Assembly (NCBI GenBank): GCA_033032175.1
Contig: CM065321.1
Coordinates: forward strand, 4,920,501-4,984,500
Origin: Saturnia japonica
Lineage: Eukaryota; Arthropoda; Insecta; Lepidoptera; Saturniidae
Direction: 5' to 3'
DNA length: 64,000 nt
Shown here: positions 12,501 to 26,084 of the stretch, one piece after another
Layout of the letters: each line of letters begins with the position of its first letter
Numbering within the stretch: position 1 is the first letter of the stretch
Made by a program: the position numbers and the translations under genes
The notes under the pieces: model-generated
Told to the model about the DNA's origin: nothing
Seen by the model: the letters and a program-made list of their open reading frames with translations, nothing else
Database searches by the model: none

Positions 12501-13141
12501 AGCGCCAGAAAATCATTTTTTGACGATTTCATTACAAAACATTGAATTTTTTGTACTTTACAAAAACTTAATTGGAATGTATTGTAATATAACCTTCCGT
12601 AAAAAAATCTCTAAATGACAGTGGAAACCGTATAAATAACCGCTGCTTTGTTTAAAAGTAAGCGGAGAACTGGACAGACGCGAATACCGACTACATATTA
12701 TGTTTTGATTAATACATCTACAAATTTGAACAGCAATCTTTTCTATGTATTTTCTTGCAAGTACACCGCCTTGCACCCTGCTGCCGGCGCCCATGCCTAA
12801 TGGCCTAGGCCTAGTAGTTATACATGCTTTCTATAAGAGAGCTAATGTATCTCTAGTTACTTGCGTAACAGACTTTAGTAGTCAAATAAATTACCTATCT
12901 ATAGTGGTACTCCAGTGTGACGTCATAAATGTATTAGTTTCTCTTCTGTACGTAAATAAACGCTTCACGGGGAGTGGAATATGTAATAATACTCTAAACG
13001 TTTCGTTTTTTTATTTCCATTGTAATTCTAAACTATTTAGGCAGATACTCACCTGCTGTCCGCTCAAAACAGCACAAATTTAAATATTCCTAGGCTGGTC
13101 AATTTACTTTGCTTTTTAATGAAGTTAAGGTGTATATCCTT

Positions 13142-13390
13142 TTAACCGACTTCGAAAAAGGAGGAGGTTCTTAATTCAAAAGTATATTTTTTATGGATGT
13201 TCAACCATAACCTCTTTGTTTACGATTATATTTAAATGATTCTTTTTTTTTTGTTGGAAAGGGGATACCTCAAGAATGGTCCCATTTAATTTCACTGGCA
13301 TTGGACCTACAACAAGGAACTCCTCAAATCATTGAAATTGATTTTCATTTTTCTTGAAAATTGTCTTGTAAGCCGACATTAGTTTCTATT
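13142..13390 (+). repeat. Dispersed lepidopteran-type repeat fragment
   Basis: Starts TTTAACCGACTTCGAAAAAG, then GAGGAGGTT, and contains TTTTTGTTGGAAAGGGGATA and GGTCCCATTTAATTTCA. I remember this layout as very common in moth and butterfly genomes. A related GCGAAAAAGGAGGGTTATTT segment lies at 37373-37500. Class not assigned. Confidence 0.4.
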
Positions 13391-14479
13391 ATATTATTCC
13401 TTGATTATGAATTATTCGATAAATAAAATTTACCTTTGTCATCAATTTTTTTCTATAATATAACTTTAAATGGCTTTTAAAAACGAAAAAACGTTACTTT
13501 TATTCTGTTATAAGTATTTCAACTGTTAACTCTATGTGACTATATTAGGTCAAAAACATTTATTACATGCTATTACGTCATATTTCAATTAAAGAAATTT
13601 TAAATTTCATAAATTATTCACCATAGAACATTTCGATCTTTCATAACCTTGACTTCCTGACAGTTGTTTCGCTTTCAAGGTGATCATCGGTTTTCTGCCT
13701 GTTTCAAATGTTTCGCGTTTTTTTAATAGTTATATAGGTACCTATAATTCTTTATAGTGCACCTAAATAGATTACAATAGAGTATAATATGTATGCTGTT
13801 AAATATATGATGAATCTTATCACACCAGAGTGTAAATTTCGAATTTCGAAACCGTTCAGAATACCAACTGGTTGAATATGGTATAGCTAAATATATCGCA
13901 GTTGAAAAATTATACCAAAATCTGACAGACGGAAAGCGCATGCGCGTCAATCGCCACCCACATATCCCACACCGGACTTCATTGGTTAATGCCTGGCGAT
14001 GTGCCAAAAAAGCGCGGGATCTTAGAAATAGACGGTTTCTATTGGCTGAAAACTATTTGAAATCGAGCACCGCGATATTCAAAAATAGATACGAAACACG
14101 GTCACGAAAACCCTGGCGCAAAACCGAAAAAAAAAACTGATCAATGTTCGAAATCATACCTATAACATACCGGTCTACTTAACTTTGAATTAATTTAAGG
14201 ACATATAATTTTTTTTTAATAAACATACAGTATTAAATAAAGTTGTTAGTAGTAAAACTGTTGATTGCGGCATGTATCCCCAACAAGGGCTTACTAAGAA
14301 AGTTCAAAATAAAAAGAGCTCGAAATTCCTCACGATTCAATCACAGCACTAAAGCACCCTACTTACCGAACGGTATTCGATATATAAACGTACGAGACCA
14401 ATGCACCTTGAATTAAAAAAACACTTATATTTTTTTTTTCACTGGAACACTATGAAGCACAGACAGCAATGTTACTTAC

Positions 14480-14600
14480 ATGTCGAGTCGACGCGTGCTG
14501 TGGTGCGACTGGCGAGAGACGCGGGAGTTCTCGCGGTGTCGCCTTACCGCCGCGAAAGGAGATGAAGTTTGTCGTCTCACCCCGCTCGCGCTCCGAGATT
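14480..14600 (-). promoter_or_regulatory. Candidate 5' non-coding exon and promoter (tropomyosin)
   Basis: A CpG-rich patch in AT-rich surroundings ends, on the minus strand, in a strong donor (GACAT|GTAAGT, exon end 14480). It has no long open frame, so it would be a 5' UTR exon spliced to the tropomyosin start exon about 7.3 kb away. A second CpG-rich patch at 13920-14110 carries two ATTGG (CCAAT-type) motifs and could be regulatory. Assignment to tropomyosin rests only on strand and position. Confidence 0.4.
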
Positions 14601-15337
14601 ACAGATCATGGGGAAAAAACCCTGCGAAACTCATATGATTTATAAAAGGATAACATGTATTATTTCTTTCATTGAAGTTGGTATAACAGATATTTAACTT
14701 ACATAGTACACTTGTGTTTACTAAAAAATAGGCCCGTGTGAAAATACTATTGTTGTGGTCAAAAACTCTATTTAGGTCCTAAGAAGGCATTCGTGCATTA
14801 ACCACCAGGCAAAAAAACTCAACGTGTTTATCAATATTTGTTTAAAATTGTTATTTTTTTACAGTATTTACAACATTTATATTTATTATCATTTTCAGTG
14901 GATGTACAGAGAGGGAATCACTTCCAAACATCACCATTGTTCACGTAATGATCCATCCACCCTTTCGACAATAAACATGTTTCTTGAACTTATCCGGCAA
15001 ATCGGTAAATGTGCTTGGGAAGTTTATTGTAGAACCTATTTTACACTTATTTATAGTATTGAAATTTTGCCTGTCGTTTACAAGTTCTATTTAGTAGTTC
15101 TAGTTGTGATGATTCCTTTTAATCTTTTAAAATGCGGTTTTTACGTCTAAATGTGTGACATCTAAATTTAATTGTACAAACCAACAATAAATAATATCCT
15201 TAGATTTGAATGCCTAACAACGGGGGAAAATATCTCTGCATAATCGATTCTATTAAATCTAAAAGGTAAAAGGATCTAAAAGGATTCTACACCGTACACT
15301 ATTATCACAATCGATATTTCTTTTCAGTGCCCACCTA

Positions 15338-15480
15338 CACTGCACTAGTTTTATCTAAAGGTACTTTATCCACAACAACCCAGGAATCATTTTGTTCAAA
15401 ACCTCGTCCCGCATAGCTTCGATCCATTTCTTTTTATCACGACGATCCAAAGCAAGCTATTAGGTAGAACTTGCCTCACG
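15338..15480 (-). pseudogene. Copia-type reverse transcriptase relic
   Basis: Minus-strand translation gives LDRRDKKKWIEAMRDEV and, in a second frame, EQNDSWVVVDKVPLDKTS. These match the start of the Ty1/copia reverse transcriptase domain (KW..AM..E, then ..TW.LV..P). A frameshift separates the two pieces and the flanks are not coding. Confidence 0.6.
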
Positions 15481-15759
15481 AATGCGGCCCTTGTGAGGTT
15501 GGTTATACCTAGTTATATGCTGAAGTGCCCACACATCAGACGGACAGTATTTAAGCACTTAATATACCTACCATAAATAATAATAAATAATAAGGCACAG
15601 TTTAAAGTACAGATTTTTACATGTACCTAATAGCTTCAGATATTTTGAATTTTCTTATCATTTCTAAACCTCCAAGAGCCTATAAAAAACTCTTTTTAGT
15701 CAAAATCAAAGAACCGAGGAACACCTACCTACATAAGTAAATTTTATAGTGTATTCTAT

Positions 15760-16306
15760 TCTATACAATTAATAAATTTGAAGTTTCTGTTTGTAATGTC
15801 AAAATAACAGTTTTTTGCTAAATGAAAGTATATACGATAAATATAACAAAACACCAATCTTTAAAATTTCTGTCTGTCTGTCTTTCTGTCTGTCTGTTTG
15901 TGTCTTTCTGTCTGTCTGTCTGTATCTTTCTGTCTGTTTGTTCCGGGTAATCTCCGAAACGGTTGGACCGATTTTGACAGGACTATCACTGATGTATAGC
16001 TGATGTTATAGGGAATAACTTAGGCTACTTTTATTTTAGAAAAAGAATTAGGTTTCCGCACAAATAAAAAAAAACTGTTCATGGTGAATCAATGCGGGCG
16101 CTTAAATAGCTTACGCTGAGGAAACCATAAGAGGTATAGCAAACAAGACCTACAAAAAAGTCACAGAGAGTATACGTCTATCTTCTAAGGAACACCTGCA
16201 ATCAGCGTTTTTGTTCTTAAAATACCCGGGATCGGGGGATTAAGATTGATTAAGATTCGCGCGGGCATTCTGTAGTCCACGTGAGCAAAGCCACGGGCAC
16301 AGCTGG
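15760..16306 (+). mobile_element. Non-autonomous Helitron, family A copy 2
   Basis: Starts TCTATACAATTAATAAATTT and ends GCCACGGGCACAGCTGG before a T. It has an expanded and interrupted (GTCT)n tract and aligns along most of its length with the copies at 1579 and 58241. Confidence 0.7.
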
Positions 16307-18700
16307 TTGAGTAATAAAAAAATAATTCAAGATCACATCAAATTCAAGATTTTTCAAGATGATGTGATCGAAGGTCGCAATACGCCTGACCTAGAAGAGG
16401 AACTAGATATTTATTGGGATTGCTGGAACATATTATTAACAACAAAACTTGACAGTGGAGTTTGATTCAAGCCAGTATTTGAAAATATCAATAACAGCTG
16501 CGCAGGCTCGCTTGAAAAGAGCTATTTAATCTAATGCTTTCCTTTCTATATGAGAACCACACGCACTGAGCTTCGGAGCTGCTTTACGGTAACTTCAATC
16601 TCGCCGCAAACATATCCATGTCCTTCTCATCTTTGCCGTACTGTGAAACTACAGAACCATGTCCCGGGCAGTATATTCACTTACTTCTTACTATTTTGTG
16701 TTCTTCACGCTTAACGTGAAGAAATATTTAAGCAGTCCGGCAAGACAGTGACGATCGCCGAAGCCTTGCCGATCTCTCCTATGGTTTTTGGTTTTTGGAA
16801 TGGTCTGTGCATACCATCCAGAGACAGTACCATCATTTTGCCGATATTACTATTTAAAAATATATACTTTCATTATTGTTGTATCAGGATCTTTGTGTCC
16901 ACTTAAAGCCAAGGTTCATTTTAAATATTCAAACTCACACCCTGCAAGTCCGTGTTTAAATACGATAACACTGAACTATCGTGACTTCAAATAACTCCGG
17001 CAAGCTATTCGTAGAATTTTTTTTTTTATGTCTGCTTGAATCTGTACAGTTAGTACATGCGAAATTCGTTGACGCAGCCAATACAATACAATACAAACCA
17101 CAAGACAACACGTAAAAAAATGATAACGTTCTAATTTAATATACTTACAATTAAAGTTGATCATTGTTTTATTTCTTTGAATTTTATTCAACATGGCAAA
17201 GGTTACTCATGTATTAGTAAAACCTGCATATAAACTAACACTAGTGGTAACTCGCGGCTCCACACGCGTTTTTTACAGAGTAATTAAGTGGTTTCGTTCC
17301 GTACTTTTATTTTTATTTATATTATTACCATACTTATTTCAAATTTCAACAAAATCGGTAGGGAATTAATCGAAATTTTACTTTTATACAATAATCTCTA
17401 GATATAATAATAACAATTTTCAATTTAAGAGAGATAGAGCACAGAGAAAAGTCTTTGGAGATCCAAAAATTATACTTTATTTGTTAATGTGTAAATCAGC
17501 ATCCACATGCAGCATCAGCTTGCACCTCCCTAAAAGTAATTCTAGCGGCGCCCATGGTGGTTAATGATATTTTTCGTTGTATTTTTTCGTATTTTCGTAG
17601 TTTCGTATTTTCTAATATCCAACAGAATAGATAAAACCCTCTAGCTAAATATCTGACGTCAAACACCTTTTTTACACAAAGCATTATAAATTTAGCTCAC
17701 TAGATATAGCTCATTGAAAGTCGATGCTAGTAGCGATTAATGTACTATGATATTAAAACCACAGACATCTTAAAACATTATGGATATTAAAAAAAAACAG
17801 TCCAATAAATCTTTTACAACGTTTATTTATATAAACTAAACAATTGTCCCTAAAATTCCTTGTCAATTACACAATTATTTTATTACTTTCCTGATAACAA
17901 ATACTAAGAAATATTTTATCCTCTGTATTTTGTAAACTACATATATTTTTATACTTATAATTTAATTATAAAATGTTTAATATAATTAAATATTTCCTGT
18001 AAATTTATATTACTATATTAATTCGTCTTTTCGTTCTACAAACCAAAAACCCTAATTTCGCGTTTTCAAAGATTCTAAATTCTTCTTTCTTTTACTTATC
18101 AAACAGAAAGAAATAAATCAAAATCGCTAGAATTTAGAATTAATCTCTCGTTTCTCTTTCGACAAACAAGTTTGACCATGAACTGGTCTCATCTATTGAT
18201 GAATGGAAGTGATGATCACCAAGACAAATTACTATTTACGACATGATTTAGCAAATTGGCATGCAGTTTACCTAAACTCAAGTGATCACTCAGCCTATAG
18301 CCTATTTATAACCAACCTAAAGAAGATCTAATTTGGATCTGAGGCCAGTCATTAAATGTTGCAAGCACCACTGTTTTGTCGCAGAAATGATAGTGGTGAT
18401 GGTACTCTTGCAGTCGAACCTAAGAGCTAGTTGAAGACATTTGACTAACTTGAAGACATTTCTTTTATTCGCCTGCCTAGCTAATTTCAAGTCAAAAATC
18501 CATACCAAATTTCCTTCAGTATATTCAGCAGATACACTTCGAAGTCAGTACCCTTACAATTAGAACCCAATCGACACGACATTATACAAAATAACTCATT
18601 GGTATTATTATTGAAGGCGATTGCGAAAACGCCAAAGCTGCCAAAGGTAAAGAGTACCATAGGATTTAAGCGAGTAGAAGTCTCACATACAGCCCCAGAA
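16307..18700. other. Intergenic, nothing recognised
   Basis: Mixed AT-rich sequence. A patch at 17236-17300 (CACTAGTGGTAACTCGCGGC) looks like a decayed Helitron 3' end on the minus strand. No gene is supported. Confidence 0.35.
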
Positions 18701-18721
18701 CTAAGAGAGGGGGGGGATAAA

Positions 18722-18762
18722 CCGGGGCTCCCGCCCCAGGCGGCAGTTCCTGGGGGAGCCAC
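18722..18762. other. GC-rich hairpin
   Basis: GGGGCTCCCGCCCCAGG is followed after a short loop by CCTGGGGGAGCC. The arms pair almost perfectly, with only a small bulge. A G8 run lies just left. It is an isolated GC-rich structure in AT-rich sequence, possibly a transposon end. Confidence 0.5.
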
Positions 18763-19001
18763 AATCATAATATAATATAGGAATTGAAAATAAAATGGAC
18801 TTTGATGAGCTAATAGATTCTTTCGTAGAAAAGAACGTACGCCATTTAAACCTGTAGCAAGATTAGAGGGAAAAATGCTTAGACTTAAATTTGAAAAAAA
18901 TGTTTCCTTGTCTGTTTTCTTTTCTGATGTACAAGTTTCCTATATATAATTTTATGTCACACAAATGAAAACGTTAGCTAATAGGTAATAAACAGTGTTA
19001 T

Positions 19002-19485
19002 TAGAGGGTTCTTATTGACCCGATTACAAAAAATGCCAATAATTATAATTAAATTTGTGAGTTTTTCTTGGAGTTTACTCCTAAAGAATCTGTTTTCATA
19101 CATGCAGCCAGTTTTGTAAATTTTATGAGGATTGGAATTTATAAAAGCGTTAACAATAAGTGTTACGTTCTTCTGCGCAACATAACTTGCGTACCTTTCA
19201 CTTTGAAACCATGTATGTAAATGTGGGATGACTGACATCAGTCAGTACAGTACAGAACAGTACAGGTACAGTCAGTCAGTCAACCAATCACCTCTTTGCC
19301 TATTGCATATTCAAAACAATCGTACTTAAGGAGTAAACTCCAGTCGGGCGTCGGAGATGACACAGTAGACATACAAACTTTTTTTAATCATTTGTCTCAA
19401 ACGCTGGAGAGAAGGGGCGCCACTATTAAGTTTCTGCCCCGGTTCCAAAAAGTCGTAGATCCGGGGCTGTTCACATATCTCTAAC
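19002..19485 (+). repeat. Dispersed repeat R1, copy 1 (interrupted)
   Basis: GGGTTCTTATTGACCCGATT..., TCAAACGCTGGAGAGAAGG, then GGTTCCAAAAAGTCGTAGAT. The same blocks occur in the same order on the minus strand of 49655-49825. Here the first and second blocks are separated by about 300 bp, which includes the element at 19068-19343. Confidence 0.6.
19068..19343. mobile_element. Small inverted-repeat element with palindromic ends
   Basis: The left end TTGGAGTTTACTCCTAAAG and right end CTTAAGGAGTAAACTCCAG are near-perfect inverted repeats of 19 bp, and each contains its own palindrome (GGAGTNNACTCC). It interrupts repeat R1. It has no coding capacity. I cannot define a target duplication. Inside are CAGTACAGT-type short repeats (19225-19285). 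Confidence 0.45.
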
Positions 19486-20368
19486 CTGTTGCCCAGTTAC
19501 GGAGGCAACCATGATAGATTTTCCGACGTTAAAAAAGGCATTGGTACCTATTAAACTTACCTATAACTTAATAAAAAGGGTAATTCTATAATTGAATAGT
19601 GAATAACCTTATTTATTTATTCGTAACTCAAATTCAATCCAATCGTTTAATTGTTAAAAATTGGTAACGATAAGTCAATATTAAAACAGCTGTCAAAGAA
19701 AAACATAAAACCTTACAAACAATATTTTATCATTACAGTGAGTCATGCTGTGCGGGTCATTTGTATAAACAGTTCAAACATAAACCTAAATCTTGTTTTT
19801 TTTTTTATGAACTTGTATAAAATTTAACCATAGGAATTAAGATGAAAGACATTATTTGGAATTTTAGTCAGTTGAACAAAGGAGGATGCATGAAAGTAGC
19901 ACCACTGACATAGAATTTGAGAAGTAATAGGTTAGCATGTTATGGACATGTCGTAACGAGAGATACCTATATCAAATATCATATTATATCAATAAGAGAG
20001 TAACGTATAAAGGTGTATGAATATAGAAGTGAAGGTAAACATAATATGGTGTAGATGGACTGTGTCAGGAAAGTGTGAATACTCAAATTATAGCTGATAA
20101 ATTAGAATGGAATAGGAAACCATGTTGTAACGACCCTGCTTAGCGTGTAATAAGAACAAAAAGACAAATGCCACTGTTGAGCAGTTACCAGACTGGACTA
20201 TGGCTCTCCATAATTCCAATACTTCTACGTATACACAATGTACCTTAGTATTATAAACAGCAATATGTCGACGAGAAATCATTTTTTCAATGCCCAAACC
20301 ATTTGAAATTACTATCTTATTAAACATTGGATTAAAATACCTTTAGGGGATATTCATTTTAAGCAGAA

Positions 20369-20485
20369 GCGATGGTTCCGTGGCAGCGTGTACCGATATG
20401 GCGTCGATCGACATGAGTTCAAGTCCCTGCAATGAGCCTGAAGGAAAACATCGTGTTGAAACCATAGCATAATGGTAAGTCTAAA
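20369..20485 (+). mobile_element. tRNA-derived SINE (family S), truncated
   Basis: GATGGTTCCGTGGC, ...GACATGAGTTCAAGTCCCTG, CAATGAGCCTGAAGG and CATCGTGTTGAAACCATAGC match the head half of the 62775 copy. The tail half is missing. Confidence 0.65.
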
Positions 20486-20499
20486 AAATAAAATGTTGT

Positions 20500-23400
20500 A
20501 TTCAATACAACATAAAATTGTGAGAAGCTACATTTCAACGAAATATTTTCATAATAACAATGATGACGTATTTACCGCATTACGCACTCGGACAAATCAA
20601 TCACCGAAGCACAGTTTTAAACCATGACCTTATTATAACTTTGCGAGCTCGTTCGATTCTAATACATTAATACCTAACTGCCAACCGTCCGCATGCGTTA
20701 ATTACAGTTTAAAATGTAATAATACTAAACAGCATGCATGACCAGCGCCGCGGCGGGCACTCATCAAGCTAGAGCGAGATTGTCTTTCGGCTCCCTACGG
20801 TTGACGCTTTCACACCATAAATTATATTTCAGTTTATGTGAAATAGATATTAATGACCAAATTTTTGAAAAATTTAAATTTACTTCGAATATCAACACAT
20901 TGTTTTTTGTAATGTTTATTTTCTCGATTGGCATTTTGGCCACACCGCACCTTTCGCTTCATAGCCCATGGCATATAATCATCATCCTAACCGTAGCTCT
21001 TAGTGAAAGAATTTGCAGAATCATATCAGTAGCTCAGGAGATTCCCTTCTAAGTCAAATCTCTACCTCTTTATTTCAGTACAGACATAGATATAAATTAG
21101 TCGCACCGTGTTTTAGACTTAGTAAAATTAATAAAATTTCTTAGTTATAAATAGTCTTAATGTCTATAATAGGTTCCCGAAGGACATTACTGATTAGCCA
21201 GACAATGAGTTCAAGGAAAATGTCAAGTGGGTTCAACTTAATTTTTAATGTGATTTTTAACTGTATATATTATTTGTACAATCGAAAAAAAATATAAAGA
21301 AAAGATAATCCCGATCGCATTTCTTACCAGCACTTCAGATTCTTATTTCAGGCAAAGCGAGATTTTAAGACCTTTTGAGTAAAAGCGCAGATATCTTAAC
21401 AAAAACGTAACTATATAGTAGTTTCTTCTCCTTTTTTTAAAGTTTTAATTTAAATTTAAAATGTTTATAGACAGTCATCGAAGAATGAAAATGCGTTACA
21501 TTTACTATAATATTTATATACACTATACTTATAACAGTAACTGTTTGGTTGAAAATACATCACTCACGAATTACTTATTTATATTAATATCTGGGCGACC
21601 GAGCTATGCTCTGTGTCTTATAAACAAAAAAAGAAAAACACCTATCTAGGTAAACTTGGAATGTAAAACATTATCTAAATACAAAGTTCCATCGAAATCG
21701 TTGGAACCGTTTCTGAGAAACCAATTACATATATATTAGGTCCTTACATATGAAATTGGCGTTTTATTGAACTGGTCACTTTGATCTCAAATATCTGGAT
21801 CTGGAGGATATGGAAGCACCGATGGAAGCATATTGTTCAGTCGAAAAATAATGCCAGTACGAAGTTACAGATACAGGTCGGATACTTTTGGGACACAGTA
21901 GTATGTAGCTAACGAGAGTAATATTCTAGGTAGGTAATAAAAGCTGTAAGTGAAGAAAGTGAGAACAACGATAAGCTACACAGGTGAGTTGTTCGAAAAA
22001 AACTTAACACGAATGAAACCGTGGGGGGCACAGTTAGATAAATACATAATAATTAAATACAGTTTGTTAGAACATGACGAATCTCTAGTTAACACTAAAG
22101 AATCATGACGATGCGACCTGCATAATTTCCTCTTGATTCATAAAAGGATATTCTCGTTTCTGTTTTTAGAAATTGTAATATATTCCGGTGATTGATATTA
22201 CATATTTCTGAAACAGTTTTATGAACTAGGTCTTGACTGCTCGCTTTCGATAAAAATATACGTGACCTATATCCCACTCGACGATATAATTGACTTCTTT
22301 GCCAAATTCAAATAATCAAAGCTAATATAACTACAATATCTAATACGAAATATATGGGTCAAGTAGTTTCAGATTTTCGAAAAATTAGAAGCTTTCGACA
22401 AGTGCTTTCAGAGGTAAAACTTTAACATGTGGATGTGGACATATATGTTTTTTTTTGTGTTCTTGAGATTTCTTGTTCATTAAGTTAGTGAAGACTTTTC
22501 TTTATTGCACTGTCATTTTATTGGTCATTGTAGTAAAATATTGTTTTATTTAATCCCGAGATTTATTCAACTAATTCATCACTTTACTTCTTCTACATTA
22601 CAAACTAATTTTTTTAATGTTTTTTTTCTGTCTGACTATACTTTTTAACATTTTTTTATGTTGACGTCAGTACTAATTAGATACTAAAGTTTGGAACTAC
22701 CAGTCATATCTGACAAATTATTTTTGCATTATAATATAGCCTATTTATTGATAAATTCACGCTATCAACCAACCAATTTGGAAAATTGTAAGTAATAACC
22801 GAGAAAAGTGTATTTACTTCCTTGTTCCAAAGATTGTCCTTGCGGAGGTAGCTCGGAAGCTTCAGTAGCTTGTTCTAAACAAACATGATCAACGTGAAAG
22901 CAAGATTTCTCCAACGCATGTAGGTACCTATAGCTCTATTTATAATAGTCAGTTACAAGGCGAGCATTCTTGTTGCCCGCGCGCCTGAAATAACTCTGTT
23001 TCGTCATACATTACAGAACCAGGACCCTGTTAGCTGTAGTTACGAGATTTTATTTTAATCTTCGCACACGTATCAAAGATATACATTTACATATAAAGCT
23101 ACGTATAGCGAGGAATTCAGTGATTTAATAAATACTTAGAACTAATATGTTTTTCTTGTGTATGCTTTCTAACATTGGTTATGTTTACTAACAATATAGG
23201 ACGTATATTTAAAATTAACAGTTTAAAATATTAATTATACCTAATCAACTACCTACCATCGTACTTTTTATTCTTATAGGAAATTTGAATTGAACATTAA
23301 CGAGACAAATCCGTTTATTAAATGCTTTGAACGATAAAAAGTAGGTACCTATATGATCACGATGTAAACTTATGATTTAATTAATTAATAAATAACTTTA

Positions 23401-25140
23401 TTTTGCGTTTGTAAATTTCTAATAAGTATTCTCAATTTATTATTTCAATATAAAGACATTAAAATACCATTTGATTCAGTTGGTATGTAGGTATAATTGT
23501 ACGAATAACTGTTACTTGGAATAGGAAATGTACATTGATTTGTAATATAAGTAAATAAAGATGTAAGTAGATATTGCGATGAATTTATAATTTATAATGA
23601 AATCCAGTGCCAATGAAATTAAAATTTGACCACACTCACATCAAACAAATCAAACAAAAAAAGAGTCATCCAAATCGGTTCATAAACAATGAAGTTATGG
23701 CTGGACAACCACAAATAAATAAATAAAATACATTCCAATAATTGAGGCTCCGTCTTTTTTTGAAATCGGTTAGCATTGTAGCCGCTAATAACAGTTTATG
23801 TCCTTTAAAAGAGCAAAAAAGAAAGCGAAAAAACAACATGTTAATTTTGCACAGGTAATTATAGATTTTCCGTAAAGCCATAATTAACTTTTTTTATAGT
23901 AGAACAGCAAATATCATCAGCAGCAGCCTGACGGCAAGCACAGTACAATCAAGAAACAATGACGACCATCCAAAGGCCGACAACCCATTACCAGCCTGCA
24001 AACATAATCAGATGGATATACACTGGCTGAACCCGATACGCGACAAACCAAAAGAATTACTGTGACGGTTTTATCACCATATGCACGGAGGTCGGTACAA
24101 ATCTCTACCACCAGTCTTGATTACTGGATATACATGATGGTTCATCCCAGAACACGACTCAAGACAACTCAAGTACATATACCACTATTGTGGATATTAC
24201 ACTTTCAATATGGTGGCCGCGATCTAGTCGAGAACAATTGTCATGTTCAAATATATAGCGGTTTTTTTTTCCATGTTATGCAATACCTTGGAGTCGCAAT
24301 TGTTTTGGCTGCGATAAATCTGCGAGAACGAAATGAAAATTGTACCTTGAAGGTACAACAATAATTGTGTGACATTAGCAATTTATCTTTTAGAACATAT
24401 GTCCAGTGTCCATCATCTCCACAATAAGTAGTAGGTAATGTTGTAATAATAAATTTAATATAAAGTTCCACCAAGAGTCGCCATCGAGTCGCCGACCTTT
24501 CGACGCCGTGTTGCGAATACTGACACATTTCCTACCATTTAAGGTACCAGCAGACCCTGATAACGTTTTTACAAGCACGCCGTAATACAATACACATGTC
24601 ACTGTCCAATTAAATAAAAATTCGTTGTTATACAATATTCAACTGAAGTTTATCGAGAGTATTCTTATGAAGAATTGACTATTCAAGATTATAATAATAA
24701 TTTAATGAATGATAGCTCCAGTACCGGCTCTAACCCTTTGTCAAGAAAGCGAGATTGTCTTTCGGTACCCTTTGTATTAATCAAGGTTTTCACGTTAAAT
24801 TAATTTACTGAATAGAAATTAAAATATTTTTTGCTTGAAATTGTTATTCGAATTTTGGGGCCACTTACATCATGGCGCCTAGAGAAACTGCTTCTTTCGC
24901 TCTAGGTCAGAACCGGCATGGTCAATGGTAACACCCGTCGTAGTGACAGACATACTCAAATACCAAATACACAATATATATCACGAGTACACTCAAATTT
25001 GCCCATAATAATTGTATTAATTTTATTTGTATTCTAATATTAATTCTGGGAAAGAACCAACTGCTAAAATACAGATTACCCTAATTTGGTAGTTGGGAAC
25101 ACTTACTTTGTATCTTTCTTCTTTGCTAAATAAACTTTTT
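20500..25140. other. Intergenic, transposon debris only
   Basis: GAGATTGTCTTTCGG is shared by 20770 and 24750 and suggests two decayed copies of one repeat. The family-B Helitron end lies at 21960-22038. A CAGCCTGACGGCAAGC segment at 23925 is SINE-like. No host exon is recognised. Confidence 0.35.
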
Positions 25141-25149
25141 TCATTTTGA

Positions 25150-25590
25150 TATCCAGTTTAGTAAGGATCTGTACTCTCGACTGGGCGGCGACCACCATGC
25201 ACATTGTGATAAACTATTCACAGTGATTTGCTTTTGGTTTGTCGCGTTTCGGGATCAACCAGTGACATTGATCTATCGAAAGGTTTGCACGCCGGCACAA
25301 CAGAGACGACCGACAATGGATTGTTGATCTTTGGATGGTCGCCACTGTTTTTGGGTCTTTTTTGAGAGGCAGGAAACAGAGAAATTTCTTTGGAGATTTT
25401 TTCCCACTCGGGGCAGTCCAACTGGTGAATACCTTCACCCTACAGATCGCTGCCAAATAACCTAGTGTTCTGTTTCTGCGGTGAGTAGCATTTCCAGAGC
25501 TCTATATGGTAGGGGGATCAATGTTGGTAGGCTATGGTTGCCGGTTACGATCAGGCGGACCGTATGCTTGTTTCCAACCGTTATAGGATA
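25150..25590 (+). repeat. Dispersed repeat R2, copy 1
   Basis: CGACTGGGCGGCGACCA, then AGTGATTTGC, TTTGGAGATTTTTTCCCACT and GTTTCTGCGGTGAGTAG. Parts recur at 26085-26490 (CGACTGGGTCGCGACCA; AGTGACTCGC), at 47080-47390 (TTTGGAGATTTCTCTCCACT; GTTTCTGCGGTGAGTAG) and possibly at 48170-48430. It is an old, diverged family of unassigned class. Confidence 0.5.
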
Positions 25591-26084
25591 ATAATAAGAT
25601 TTTTACTGTGATTACTTACGATCATGTCTAGTACCGTGCCAACATATAAAAAACGCGTAGCCTGTAATTTAAATGGTATTTTACCTGTGATAAATAGCCA
25701 TGAATATTTTAACATAAATTAATGGATTATCTCAGTATCCTGTTTACCAAAGTCAAGCCGTGGTTTAATTATATAATACCTAAACGTTGACTGACAATCG
25801 CAAAACATTATGCACTCGACAAGACCATATGCTATAGAACCTTGCATGACTATATAAAGCTAATTTAGTATATTATTGTACTTGAGAGTTGCAGACTATC
25901 TTACGCATGACTAATGGTGTAAATGGTAAATGTAATTAGTTCTTTTCCATGTGTAGCCTGGATTTAGAAGCGGAGGAAATAAACACTAATAGTTTTTTTT
26001 ATACTAACTTGCTTTAGAACTGAGACGTCCAGGCCAACCTCACTGCACGTGGTGCAAACTGCTAAGTAACTAACGAGGAAATAG

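Larger units (their letters stand above)
8068..14479. other. Long tropomyosin 5' intron or upstream region
   Basis: Apart from the Helitron at 9202 and the elements listed at 11.8 and 13.1 kb, I see AT-rich sequence, a C9-10 run at 11481, and no coding exon. A plus-strand Helitron 3' end (ACAGCTAG|T) finishes at 11770. A minus-strand one (CTAG at 11792, followed by CGACCCGCCCCAGTTTCGCA) faces it 21 bp away. Confidence 0.4.

Noticed and set aside
12745..13083. 112-codon open frame on the plus strand
   Set aside because: Low-information composition, AT-rich flanks, no splice partners and no domain; a chance frame.
14824..15150. 108-codon open frame, hydrophobic
   Set aside because: The hydrophobicity follows from T-rich DNA; no start context or neighbours support a gene.
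20738..21052. 104-codon open frame
   Set aside because: The front overlaps a dispersed repeat also present at 24750; no recognisable protein.
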